Below, piece by piece: positions 1-6,144 of a stretch of 6,506 nucleotides of DNA; position 1 is the first letter of the stretch, and every line of letters begins with the position of its first letter. The notes beneath the pieces are model-generated. The model ran no database searches, was not told where the DNA came from, and saw nothing but the letters and a program-made list of their open reading frames with translations. Source of the stretch: an uncultured Lachnospiraceae bacterium (GTDB lineage Bacteria > Bacillota > Clostridia > Lachnospirales > Lachnospiraceae). Made by a program: the position numbers and the translations under genes. The stretch covers positions 1 to 6,506 of the forward strand of contig CACZRA010000309.1 of assembly GCA_902783395.1 (NCBI GenBank), written 5' to 3'.

Positions 1-1
1 A

Positions 2-43
2 TTATACATGAAAAGCCCCGTCCTGCGCAAGAAATATGCATAA
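2..43 (+). CDS. Possible 3' end of an upstream gene (partial)
   Basis: A reading frame open from the left edge ends at a TAA at 41-43 and would encode a C-terminal tail reading LYMKSPVLRKKYA. The basic, aromatic ending is plausible for a real protein end, and the sequence becomes AT-rich and gene-free right after it. Thirteen residues cannot establish coding, no family can be assigned, and no convincing terminator follows. This is a weak call that depends on sequence left of the window. Confidence 0.2.
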   Translation, partial: LYMKSPVLRKKYA

Positions 44-124
44 CCGATCAGTAAATATTTTTTTAACTTAGTGTTAACAAAAAGGGTAAGAAATGCCGGT
101 TTACGGGCTATGACACTGTTTTTG

Positions 125-159
125 TTGCCGTACCGCCTGCATCATCCGTATAATATAAT
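125..159 (+). promoter_or_regulatory. Promoter for the small rightward gene
   Basis: A sigma-70/sigma-A type promoter is visible: TTGCCG at 125-130 (four of six matches to TTGACA), an 18-base spacer, then a perfect TATAAT at 149-154. A second TATAAT overlaps it at 154-159, giving a tandem -10. It lies 36 to 46 bases ahead of the ATG at 195, which leaves a short 5' leader. No other rightward gene is present, so this promoter supports the 63-residue frame being a real transcribed gene. Confidence 0.6.
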
Positions 160-180
160 GAAGACGGTATGATCCGTAAA

Positions 181-185
181 AGGAG
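181..185 (+). promoter_or_regulatory. Ribosome binding site of the small gene
   Basis: AGGAG at 181-185 lies in a purine-rich stretch nine bases before the ATG at 195. It is a good match to the anti-Shine-Dalgarno sequence at suitable spacing. It decides the start codon and separates this frame from the overlapping antisense frames, which have no such site. Confidence 0.65.
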
Positions 186-194
186 AAAAAAGCA

Positions 195-386
195 ATGGAA
201 GAAACAAACAAAGCCCTTGATGATGAGCTGATGGGGGAAGCAAAAGGCGGTACGATACTGAGATATATCGTTCCCGGAACCGTAGGTAAGCTCATATCGG
301 AAATAGAGAAAATGGATGATGAACAGACATCCGTGGACAGTCAGAAAGCGGAGAAACAAGGAAAAACCGAAACAGCCGCCGATTAG
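195..386 (+). CDS. Small 63-residue protein with double-glycine leader-like N-terminus
   Basis: I do not recognise a family for this protein, but it has its own promoter (TATAAT at 149-159) and ribosome binding site (AGGAG at 181-185), so it is probably a real gene. Residues 8-19 read LDDELMGEAKGG. Counting back from Gly19 as -1, this gives Gly-Gly at -2/-1, Ala at -4, Met at -7, Asp at -11 and Leu at -12, close to the double-glycine leaders of peptide bacteriocins and signalling peptides cut by C39-peptidase ABC exporters. The usual Glu at -8 is shifted to -9. The putative mature part (20-63) begins with a hydrophobic, helix-prone segment (TILRYIVPGTVGKLISEIEK) and ends in a hydrophilic charged tail. 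It has no cysteine, so disulfide or lanthionine bridges are excluded. No exporter or modification enzyme is in the window. The stop TAG (384-386) overlaps the stop of the convergent esterase gene. It could instead be an ordinary small cytosolic protein. Confidence 0.6.
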   Translation: MEETNKALDDELMGEAKGGTILRYIVPGTVGKLISEIEKMDDEQTSVDSQKAEKQGKTETAAD

Positions 387-390
387 CGGC
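375..390. terminator. Small hairpin over the convergent stop codons, possible weak terminator
   Basis: GCCGC at 375-379 and GCGGC at 386-390 form a perfect five-base inverted repeat around a six-base loop holding both stop codons, TAG on plus and TAA on minus. A T-G wobble can extend the stem to six pairs on the minus transcript. Read leftward, the stem is followed by T-rich sequence (TGTTTCGGTTTTT); read rightward, only by GCCTTTGTCT. This is a possible weak intrinsic terminator for the esterase operon, less convincing for the small gene. The stem is short and lies inside coding sequence, so chance is possible. Confidence 0.3.
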
Positions 391-1195
391 GCCTTTGTCT
401 GAAAAGCCAGTGACGGAACTCTGCTCCGTGTCTTTCGTCTGATACCGTGACCCATGAACAGTGAGGATTAACCCCGAAGACCTTTTTCATCCATCCTTCA
501 CTGTATGAAGTGAACAGGATATCGTTCCCGCTTCCCTTATGCTTCTTAAGTACCTCATATATATCCGCTGAACCAAGATAGAATTTCGACCCCTCACCGG
601 GATTTCCGTAGGTTGCCTTTACTATCCTGTCATCTTCGGCGTGGACTAGCCATATCGGAGTTTTCAGAAGCTCCGTGATGTTGTGTCCGTCCGTTGCTCC
701 GCATATCGGCACGGCCCCTGCATAGAAATCAGGATATTTCTTCAGAAGCTTCAGTATCCCCAGACCTCCGGCACTGTAGCCGTAAATATATATCCTCCTG
801 CGGTCGATATCCTTTTGTTTTTCGATAAAATATGAAACAAACTCCTGAAGCAGATCAACGGTATCATTTCTTGACCAGTGCCACTCCATCCTTGTCTGCG
901 GTGCCAGGATATAACAGGGATCACTGTCCTGCCACGCATCCTTTGCAAACATCGTGCCTATGTCATGCATTTCGAGGTGCATGGCATTATCATCACCGAA
1001 AGCATCCGCTCCGTGTATATAGATAACAAGCGGGTATTTCTCTTCTCCCGCCTTACGTTCAGGCTTAAAAAACCGGTATTTAAAATAAAATGAGTGATCC
1101 TCGCCATGCCAGATTCCCGACATGAACCTTTTACAGAGAAGCCCGTTATCCGTATCCGGCCTGTCCCAGTCAGCCGGCAGTATCATCCTGCCCAT
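383..1195 (-). CDS. Alpha/beta-hydrolase, esterase/predicted peptidase type (COG4099-like)
   Basis: This 270-residue serine hydrolase probably cleaves a carboxylic ester; the substrate cannot be read from sequence. Features in order: the strand and turn LVIYIHGADAFGDD at 56-69, supplying the HG oxyanion region; the nucleophile elbow GYSAGG at 139-144 with Ser141; the acid turn HAEDD at 185-189 (Asp188 or Asp189); and a likely catalytic His245 in PHCSW, the 'H-x-S/A-W' ending typical of this family, followed by the closing helix HWLFRQRR. The triad looks intact. There is no signal peptide or membrane segment, so it is probably cytoplasmic. ATG at 1195 is the first possible start: upstream the frame runs to a TGA inside pta with no ATG, GTG or TTG. 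Its ribosome site is weak (GGAAG, three bases away), and a second ATG lies at codon 4. It starts 32 bases after the pta stop, so it is probably co-transcribed. Its TAA overlaps the stop of the convergent small gene. Confident in the fold, not in the substrate. Confidence 0.9.
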   Translation of the reverse strand: MGRMILPADWDRPDTDNGLLCKRFMSGIWHGEDHSFYFKYRFFKPERKAGEEKYPLVIYIHGADAFGDDNAMHLEMHDIGTMFAKDAWQDSDPCYILAPQTRMEWHWSRNDTVDLLQEFVSYFIEKQKDIDRRRIYIYGYSAGGLGILKLLKKYPDFYAGAVPICGATDGHNITELLKTPIWLVHAEDDRIVKATYGNPGEGSKFYLGSADIYEVLKKHKGSGNDILFTSYSEGWMKKVFGVNPHCSWVTVSDERHGAEFRHWLFRQRRR

Positions 1196-1227
1196 ATACT
1201 TCCAACTGCTGTCCGCTGAAGCTGTCC

Positions 1228-2211
1228 CTAAACCAGGGCCGCCGTTATTATGGCCATTGAGTAAACCTCAAGGGCATTACATCCCCTTGAGAGATCATTC
1301 ACCTGAGCATTAAGCCCAAGAAGGATAGGCCCGTATGCTTCGAAATTTCCCACTCTCTGCGCTATCTTATATCCGATATTTCCGGCATTGATATCCGGGA
1401 AAATAAACGTGTTCGCATATCCTGCTACCGATGAATCGGGAGCCTTCTGTCTTGCGACTCTCGGAGACACTGCCGTATCGAACTGAAGCTCTCCCTCTAT
1501 GGGGATGTCAGGATACTTTTCTCTTGCCTTCTCAGCGGCATTTCTCATCTTATCGACACTTTCACCATGTCCCGAATGAAGTGTCGAATAGCTTAGGAAT
1601 GCAACCTTAGGATCCACTCCGAAGAGCTTTGCGCAGTTTATCGTCTCCCCGCATATCTCCACCAGCTCATCCTCGGTGGGATTGATGTTTATGGCACAGT
1701 CCGCCATGGCAAGCACCTCATTCTCACCGGTTGCCGACGGTCTGACCAGAATGAAACAGGATGAAACGATACGGTTGCCCGGCTTTGTTTTTATTATCTG
1801 AAGAGCGGGACGTACCGTATCCGCCGTGGAATATGTGGCTCCTCCCAGCAGACAGTCAGCGAGGCCCATTTTCACGAGCATGGTTCCGAAATAATTGTAT
1901 TCAAGCATTGTGGAACGTGCCTTTTCTATGGTGACGCCCTTGCTCTTTCTGAGCTCGTAAAACTCCTGAGCCATCTCTTCGAGGCGTTCATATTTTTTCG
2001 GCTCTATTATCTCGGCTCCCCTTATGTTGTATCCGGCATCCTCCGCGGCCTTTTGTATCTTCTCCTCGTTTCCCAGAAGGATAGGCGTCAGGAAGTTACT
2101 GGCCAGAAGTCTTGAAGCTCCCTCCAGTATCCTGGGATCCGTCCCCTCCGTAAGAACTATCGTCTTAGGTGATTTCTTTAATTTGTCGATCATTGCGCCA
2201 AAACCGAACAT
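1228..2211 (-). CDS. pta: Phosphate acetyltransferase (phosphotransacetylase), short form
   Basis: Pta interconverts acetyl-CoA plus phosphate with acetyl phosphate plus CoA in the cytosol (EC 2.3.1.8), normally paired with acetate kinase. At 327 residues it matches the single-domain form of clostridia and Methanosarcina, without the N-terminal regulatory domain of E. coli Pta. Family marks in order: TEGTDPR at 21-27, ELRKSKG at 86-92 (Arg88), TADTVRPALQ at 129-138 (Arg134), LSYST at 206-210, EGELQFD at 239-245, SVAGYANTFIFPDINAGNIGYK around 261-282, and NDLSRGC at 305-311 with Ser308 and Arg309. These correspond to Arg87, Arg133, Ser309 and Arg310 of the Methanosarcina thermophila enzyme. 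The proposed base Asp316 is replaced by Glu315, and the usual His of the 'AAHSSSDT' segment is Tyr127. ATG at 2211 follows GGGGGG (2219-2224) with seven-base spacing. No ackA follows; an esterase gene does. A related acyltransferase with another acyl group, such as phosphotransbutyrylase, is possible, but the sequence resembles Pta much more. Confidence 0.93.
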   Translation of the reverse strand: MFGFGAMIDKLKKSPKTIVLTEGTDPRILEGASRLLASNFLTPILLGNEEKIQKAAEDAGYNIRGAEIIEPKKYERLEEMAQEFYELRKSKGVTIEKARSTMLEYNYFGTMLVKMGLADCLLGGATYSTADTVRPALQIIKTKPGNRIVSSCFILVRPSATGENEVLAMADCAININPTEDELVEICGETINCAKLFGVDPKVAFLSYSTLHSGHGESVDKMRNAAEKAREKYPDIPIEGELQFDTAVSPRVARQKAPDSSVAGYANTFIFPDINAGNIGYKIAQRVGNFEAYGPILLGLNAQVNDLSRGCNALEVYSMAIITAALV

Positions 2212-2218
2212 CGCAATT

Positions 2219-2224
2219 CCCCCC
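2219..2224 (-). promoter_or_regulatory. Ribosome binding site of pta
   Basis: A run of six G on the minus strand lies seven bases ahead of the ATG at 2211 and acts as a G-rich Shine-Dalgarno variant. It favours this start over the in-frame ATG at codon 7. The rest of the 61-base gap after the GH3 gene holds an 8-base palindrome (TGATATCA, 2241-2248) but no convincing promoter or terminator. Confidence 0.5.
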
Positions 2225-2272
2225 GTTTGGATTTAATCTATGATATCACTAAATCAATGTTTTGTCTGTACT

Positions 2273-3919
2273 CTACTCTTCTGCTTTCTTCTTAAAGAAT
2301 GCTCTCTGATCCTCTGAAGCTATTATCCTCAAGGGTCTGCTCTGCTCCATCCTGTACCCGTTCTTTGAAAGATAGGCACCGAACGACCTGAAGGCTCCGC
2401 GCCTTAAGGATATCACCCTTGCCTCATCGAGCGTTCCTTCCGAACGCGCCCTGCGGTAGCCGGATGAAATCTCCTGCAGCTTCTTATCAAGTATCTCGGA
2501 GCATTTTTTTTCATTATTTGTCTTTCCCATTCCTGTTTCGATATAAACGATATAGAAAGGGGTCCTGGCGTTTCTGTCCGCATCCATGCAGTACTCGGTG
2601 ATGTCTGTCCCCATACATCTTCCGAGATGTAAGCATACCTCCGTCATCTGCCTGGTGGTCACTCTCTCCTCGGCAAGGTTCATAACCTGATTCGTCCTGT
2701 AGCAGACCGATATCACGGGCATCCTGCCGTAGAAATCCTCTACTCTTACTATATCCTGCACGGAATATCTGTACAGTCCGGACAGGGTAGTCACCAGAAG
2801 CTCATACTCTTTTCCCTGCTGTACCTCCCAGGCATTCAGAGGCCTTGTCTTCCAGTCGCTTTCAACAGGAAGAAATTCGAAATAAGCCGCATCCGCGATA
2901 AGCGTATATCTGTCGGGTTTATTCATTTCAAGAGCGATACCTATGTTGGTTTCGGCGGTAGAGTATACAAAGTAGTGGACCGGTATCTTTTTTCCGGTAA
3001 ATTTCTTCAGCTGCTCCATGTAGCCTGAAAAAATAGCACCGCCGGAAACACATATATATTTAAGATTCGGCCAGATCTTAAGCGCCAGATCGGTCCCGTC
3101 TCCTGTGACTATCCTTCTCAGCTCTTCCGCCCGTTCAGGATCCGCGGGAAGCTTTTTCTCAATATACTCTCTCCACTCATCACTTATCTTGAACTTATCG
3201 GATACCCTTCCGGTTGCGATATCCTCTGTATAGAGCTCGAAGTTTTTGAGAAGGTGGTCGAGAAGCCCGACTATCTTATTCACAAAGATACCGTGTATCG
3301 CATCTACCTTCCTGTCTGCAAGCGCGAAACGGATCTTCATATAAAGCATATCATCCAGCTTTTCGGGGAACAGGATCTCCCCGGGAGCGGTAAAGACAGA
3401 AAGATCAAGCTCCCCTCCGTCTTCAAGGACCCTGTAGGGTGCGCCCATACGCACACCGCTCATGGTACCGTTCTCTGCAAAGGTCCTGAAAAACTCTCCG
3501 ATATAGAAGATATGCTTTCCGGGTTTTTCACCGTCCGGCATCCCGAAATAATCGGATATGGTTTCATTTACACCGTCTATCGCATATCGTTTCTGAGTAT
3601 TGATATCCGCGGAGGTCAGCGGGATATACTTCGGATCATCGGCAAGTCCGGAGCTTATGCAGTAATATACGACCTTTTCGGTCGTAAGGATATTATCCTC
3701 ACCTGAGATCATCCGAGATACCAGTGCATCATAATCCTTCCACTCGGTCAGCGGAACTCTCCTTCTGTAATCTTCAAGTGAATCAATGCCGGAAAAATCA
3801 TACTTTCTTCCGTATTCCGTATCCGCATTCCTCCTGACAAGAGAAAGCAGAAGCTCCTCCTGAACCTTCTCACAGTCTGAAGATATGTTCTTTAACCTTG
3901 ACAATACTGCATCAGACAT
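2273..3919 (-). CDS. GH3 family (auxin-responsive GH3-like) acyl-adenylate/amidosynthetase-type protein
   Basis: This 548-residue protein belongs to the GH3 branch of the ANL adenylating superfamily. Plant members (JAR1, GH3.12) adenylate a carboxylic acid with ATP and pass it to an amino acid; roles of bacterial members are largely unknown. Visible marks: an N-terminal YRRRVPLTEWKDYDALVSRM at 51-70, typical of the family start; a phosphate-loop equivalent CISSGLADDPKYIPLT at 87-102; the second nucleotide motif YSTAET at 319-324 with Glu323; and the third motif GLYRYSVQDIVRV at 381-393 with Asp389, very close to the family's 'GLYRYRLGDVVRV'. The C-terminal small domain ends with QSRPLRI (526-532), matching the usual 'QYKxPR'. 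Length is typical. The phosphate loop is odd: plant enzymes have SSGT plus glycines, here Leu-Ala-Asp-Asp, one residue shorter. There is no signal peptide. It starts 25 bases after the chemoreceptor stop, with only a weak ribosome site, which suggests co-transcription and perhaps coupled translation. Family confident, reaction and substrate unknown. Confidence 0.9.
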   Translation of the reverse strand: MSDAVLSRLKNISSDCEKVQEELLLSLVRRNADTEYGRKYDFSGIDSLEDYRRRVPLTEWKDYDALVSRMISGEDNILTTEKVVYYCISSGLADDPKYIPLTSADINTQKRYAIDGVNETISDYFGMPDGEKPGKHIFYIGEFFRTFAENGTMSGVRMGAPYRVLEDGGELDLSVFTAPGEILFPEKLDDMLYMKIRFALADRKVDAIHGIFVNKIVGLLDHLLKNFELYTEDIATGRVSDKFKISDEWREYIEKKLPADPERAEELRRIVTGDGTDLALKIWPNLKYICVSGGAIFSGYMEQLKKFTGKKIPVHYFVYSTAETNIGIALEMNKPDRYTLIADAAYFEFLPVESDWKTRPLNAWEVQQGKEYELLVTTLSGLYRYSVQDIVRVEDFYGRMPVISVCYRTNQVMNLAEERVTTRQMTEVCLHLGRCMGTDITEYCMDADRNARTPFYIVYIETGMGKTNNEKKCSEILDKKLQEISSGYRRARSEGTLDEARVISLRRGAFRSFGAYLSKNGYRMEQSRPLRIIASEDQRAFFKKKAEE

Positions 3920-3944
3920 TTTTATCTTTAACCTGTCTTTCCCC

Positions 3945-6065
3945 TCACTGCAGTTTGAAGTGGCTTACTATCTCAGTCAGCGCGCCCGCAGTATGCTGCT
4001 GATCCGTTGCTAGCTCAGCTACGCTGTCCACAGCCTCTGCCACACTGTCTACGGAGCTCGTAACATCCGCGCTGTGGGAGGATGTTTCCTGTGTACTCTC
4101 CGCGATATTGGATACGGCCTCATTGACTTCATTCATTGAATTCCTGATATTTTCCGTCATAACCTGTATCCTTGTGGCCAGCTGTCCGAAGAGCGCTGCA
4201 TCATCTCCGTACTGTCTGCCCACGGTCACAAAATTCTCATAATCGGGAGTAACCGTATCTGTCACAAAATCAAGAAGCTTGTTGCTTCCGGATGAGAGAT
4301 CTCCGAAAGCCTGCTGGACGCTGTCTATGGTCTTTTTTATCTCTATGACGGCTTCATTGGTATCTGTGGCAAGGTTATTGATCTCAGACGCCACAACTGC
4401 AAAGCCTCTTCCGGCCTCTCCCGCTCTTGCCGCCTCTATGGAGGCATTGAGAGAAAGAAGATCTATCTGGCTTGCTATGGATGCTATGGCATCGGCAAGA
4501 GTCGATATCTCGCTTACCACCTTTGCTTTTTCATTGGCCTCCTCAAGCTCTGCTCTGCGAAGGTTCGTTATCTCGATAGCACTGTCATGAGCCGCCTGGT
4601 TCTTGCGCTGTATTTCAAGAGCCCTGGCCGTTATTTCCTTAACCTGCTTTTCCGTTTCGGCTGTCTCTGCCGCAAGCCCCTGTACGGAATCATTGACCTC
4701 CTGCACAGAAGCGGAAACCTCCTGAGTCGCGGCACCCGTGGACATCATGGCGTCGTTCACGGCTTCCATGTTTTCCTTTATCCTTGAGAATTCGGCGGAG
4801 AGCTCCTCGCTCATGGCACTTAATGTGCTCGAAGCGTCATTTACATTATTCGCCTCGGAGGAGATATTCCTTATGATGCCGCTGTTGCTTTGATACATCT
4901 CATCGAGCGCGTAGCTCATCTCTCCTATCTCATCTCTTCTTGAGGAATTAAGCTTATCCGTGGTGAAATTACCTGCGGCAAGCTCTTTTGCAAAGAGGTT
5001 GACTCCCATTATGGCTTTGGCAATGGATGTGGCAAGTATGAAGATGAATATGATGCACAATATGATGGATACTACACAGATGATCGCGGAAACCCTTGTC
5101 ATATGCGTAACGGGAGCGTTTATCTCCGACTGGGGCATGACGATCATAAGTCTCCAGTCCACCTCGGGAACCGAATCAAAATATACATCGTACTTTTCCC
5201 GGCCTTCCTTAAACTCGGCTTCACCGTTTGCCGATGAGACAACTGAGGAAGCTACGGAGCCTATTCCGCCGGTATCCTCGGAAATGTTCGCTCCGTTCTG
5301 AACCTTGGCCTCATCATTGGTATAAATATATGTCCCCCCCGATGTGGTCATTACGGCGCGGCCGGCCTGCCCCACCTTTATGGAGCTTACCAGCGTGGTA
5401 ATGGAATCAAGACTCATGTCGACCGTGATACATCCTATATATGAGCCGTCACTCCCGAATATCGGAGCCGAGCAGGATGCCATGACACTCTGACTTGAAG
5501 GATCATAATAAGGATCCGTTATGACAGCTTTGAGTTCTGTCTGTGCTTTTGCGTTTGTATAATATTCCTGAGAGAAATAATCATAATCGGCATTTGAGTA
5601 TTCCCAGTCCTCTACTATCTCACTGCCTTCCTTGTACCAGTACGGGCCTACATAGTCCTGATTAACATACCTTGCATCACCCTGATATACCTGCGGCTCG
5701 AACCAGATACCGCAGCCCCGTATCAGCTCGTTGGCATTTGCGGTGGCACCGAAGATCCTGGCATATCCGCTCATATTCATACCGGTATAGGTCTCTCCGA
5801 CAAATATCGAAAGATCCTCGGCAGTAGTCCTTATGCTCTCAAGCTTTCCGTCAATATCATTGATATTGGCCTTAAGCTCAGACTGCATATACTCCTCGGA
5901 ACGGTCCATTATCGCGGTCTTGGAAATACTTGCGCTGACAAGCGTCACAACGACAAGCGCCACAATGACTATCGGCAGGATAAGGATCAGCATCCGCCAT
6001 TTGATACCCATGCCCCTTCTCCGGGCCGAAACCCTTGTATCTGCTGAAGTTTTTCTTCCCCCCAT
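3945..6065 (-). CDS. Methyl-accepting chemotaxis protein with dCache-type sensor
   Basis: This 706-residue transmembrane chemoreceptor controls the CheA-CheW kinase array in response to an extracellular ligand. Order: basic N-terminus (1-24), TM1 at about 25-46, an extracellular sensor at about 47-325 of double-Cache type, TM2 at about 326-348, HAMP at about 349-402, and a long helical signalling domain. The highly conserved hairpin tip lies around 530-566 (DLLSLNASIEAARAGEAGRG, then FAVVASE). Sensor marks include GIWFEP (119-124), GPYWYKEG (140-147) and VITDPYYDP (181-189), the last two resembling Cache pocket segments. The arginine of the amino-acid-binding dCache motif ('R-x-W-Y') is not present, since the equivalent segment reads FSQEYYTNAKA (164-174), so the ligand is unknown. 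No C-terminal NWETF-type tether is present. A segment at about 597-630 holding Pro606 and several aromatics interrupts the coiled coil. The start at 6065 is supported by AGGAGG five bases upstream; an in-frame ATG at codon 19 is a lesser alternative. First gene of the likely operon with GH3, pta and esterase. Confidence 0.95.
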   Translation of the reverse strand: MGGRKTSADTRVSARRRGMGIKWRMLILILPIVIVALVVVTLVSASISKTAIMDRSEEYMQSELKANINDIDGKLESIRTTAEDLSIFVGETYTGMNMSGYARIFGATANANELIRGCGIWFEPQVYQGDARYVNQDYVGPYWYKEGSEIVEDWEYSNADYDYFSQEYYTNAKAQTELKAVITDPYYDPSSQSVMASCSAPIFGSDGSYIGCITVDMSLDSITTLVSSIKVGQAGRAVMTTSGGTYIYTNDEAKVQNGANISEDTGGIGSVASSVVSSANGEAEFKEGREKYDVYFDSVPEVDWRLMIVMPQSEINAPVTHMTRVSAIICVVSIILCIIFIFILATSIAKAIMGVNLFAKELAAGNFTTDKLNSSRRDEIGEMSYALDEMYQSNSGIIRNISSEANNVNDASSTLSAMSEELSAEFSRIKENMEAVNDAMMSTGAATQEVSASVQEVNDSVQGLAAETAETEKQVKEITARALEIQRKNQAAHDSAIEITNLRRAELEEANEKAKVVSEISTLADAIASIASQIDLLSLNASIEAARAGEAGRGFAVVASEINNLATDTNEAVIEIKKTIDSVQQAFGDLSSGSNKLLDFVTDTVTPDYENFVTVGRQYGDDAALFGQLATRIQVMTENIRNSMNEVNEAVSNIAESTQETSSHSADVTSSVDSVAEAVDSVAELATDQQHTAGALTEIVSHFKLQ

Positions 6066-6070
6066 ATTCC

Positions 6071-6076
6071 CCTCCT
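6071..6076 (-). promoter_or_regulatory. Ribosome binding site of the chemoreceptor gene
   Basis: AGGAGG on the minus strand, followed by GGAAT, lies five bases before the ATG at 6065. It is a near-perfect Shine-Dalgarno sequence and supports that start over the later ATG at codon 19. Confidence 0.7.
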
Positions 6077-6106
6077 CAAAAATGCTTCAAAAACAAATAC
6101 CACGTC

Positions 6107-6133
6107 ATTATATAATAGCACAAAACACGCCAA
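6107..6133 (-). promoter_or_regulatory. Promoter ahead of the chemoreceptor operon
   Basis: On the minus strand a perfect TATAAT (6112-6107) lies 41 bases before the chemoreceptor ATG, in the 79-base gap after the hypothetical gene. The best -35 is TTGGCG (6133-6128) at a short 15-base spacing, so the -35 is weak. The -10 sits in the palindrome ATTATATAAT (6107-6116), so a TATAAT also reads on the plus strand, where it serves no visible gene. No clear flagellar sigma-28 pattern was seen. It would drive the chemoreceptor and probably GH3, pta and esterase. Confidence 0.5.
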
Positions 6134-6144
6134 TAAACACTATA

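Noticed and set aside
61..78. TTAAC/GTTAA inverted repeat near a T run as a terminator
   Set aside because: The five-pair stem is AT-rich and the T run precedes rather than follows it on the plus strand, so it does not look like a working intrinsic terminator.
195..386. Small protein as a fragment of a MATE-type transporter
   Set aside because: The segment GGTILRYIVPGTVGKLI recalls the start of some membrane exporters, but the frame turns hydrophilic and stops at 63 residues, and no transporter sequence continues in any frame downstream.
108..455. 115-residue minus-strand frame opposite the small gene
   Set aside because: No ribosome binding site or promoter, poor composition (Phe/Leu/Cys-rich, antisense-like), and it overlaps both the supported small gene and the esterase C-terminus.
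2212..2272. Internal promoter between the GH3 gene and pta
   Set aside because: TTGATT and TATCAT-like boxes occur but not at usable spacing; only a short palindrome and the G-rich ribosome site are convincing.
3254..3706. 150-residue plus-strand frame
   Set aside because: Lies wholly antisense to the GH3 gene, whose product has clear family motifs; no start signals.
4279..4590. 103-residue plus-strand Ala/Ser/Leu-rich frame
   Set aside because: Complement of the conserved chemoreceptor tip region; its composition mirrors the sense codons.
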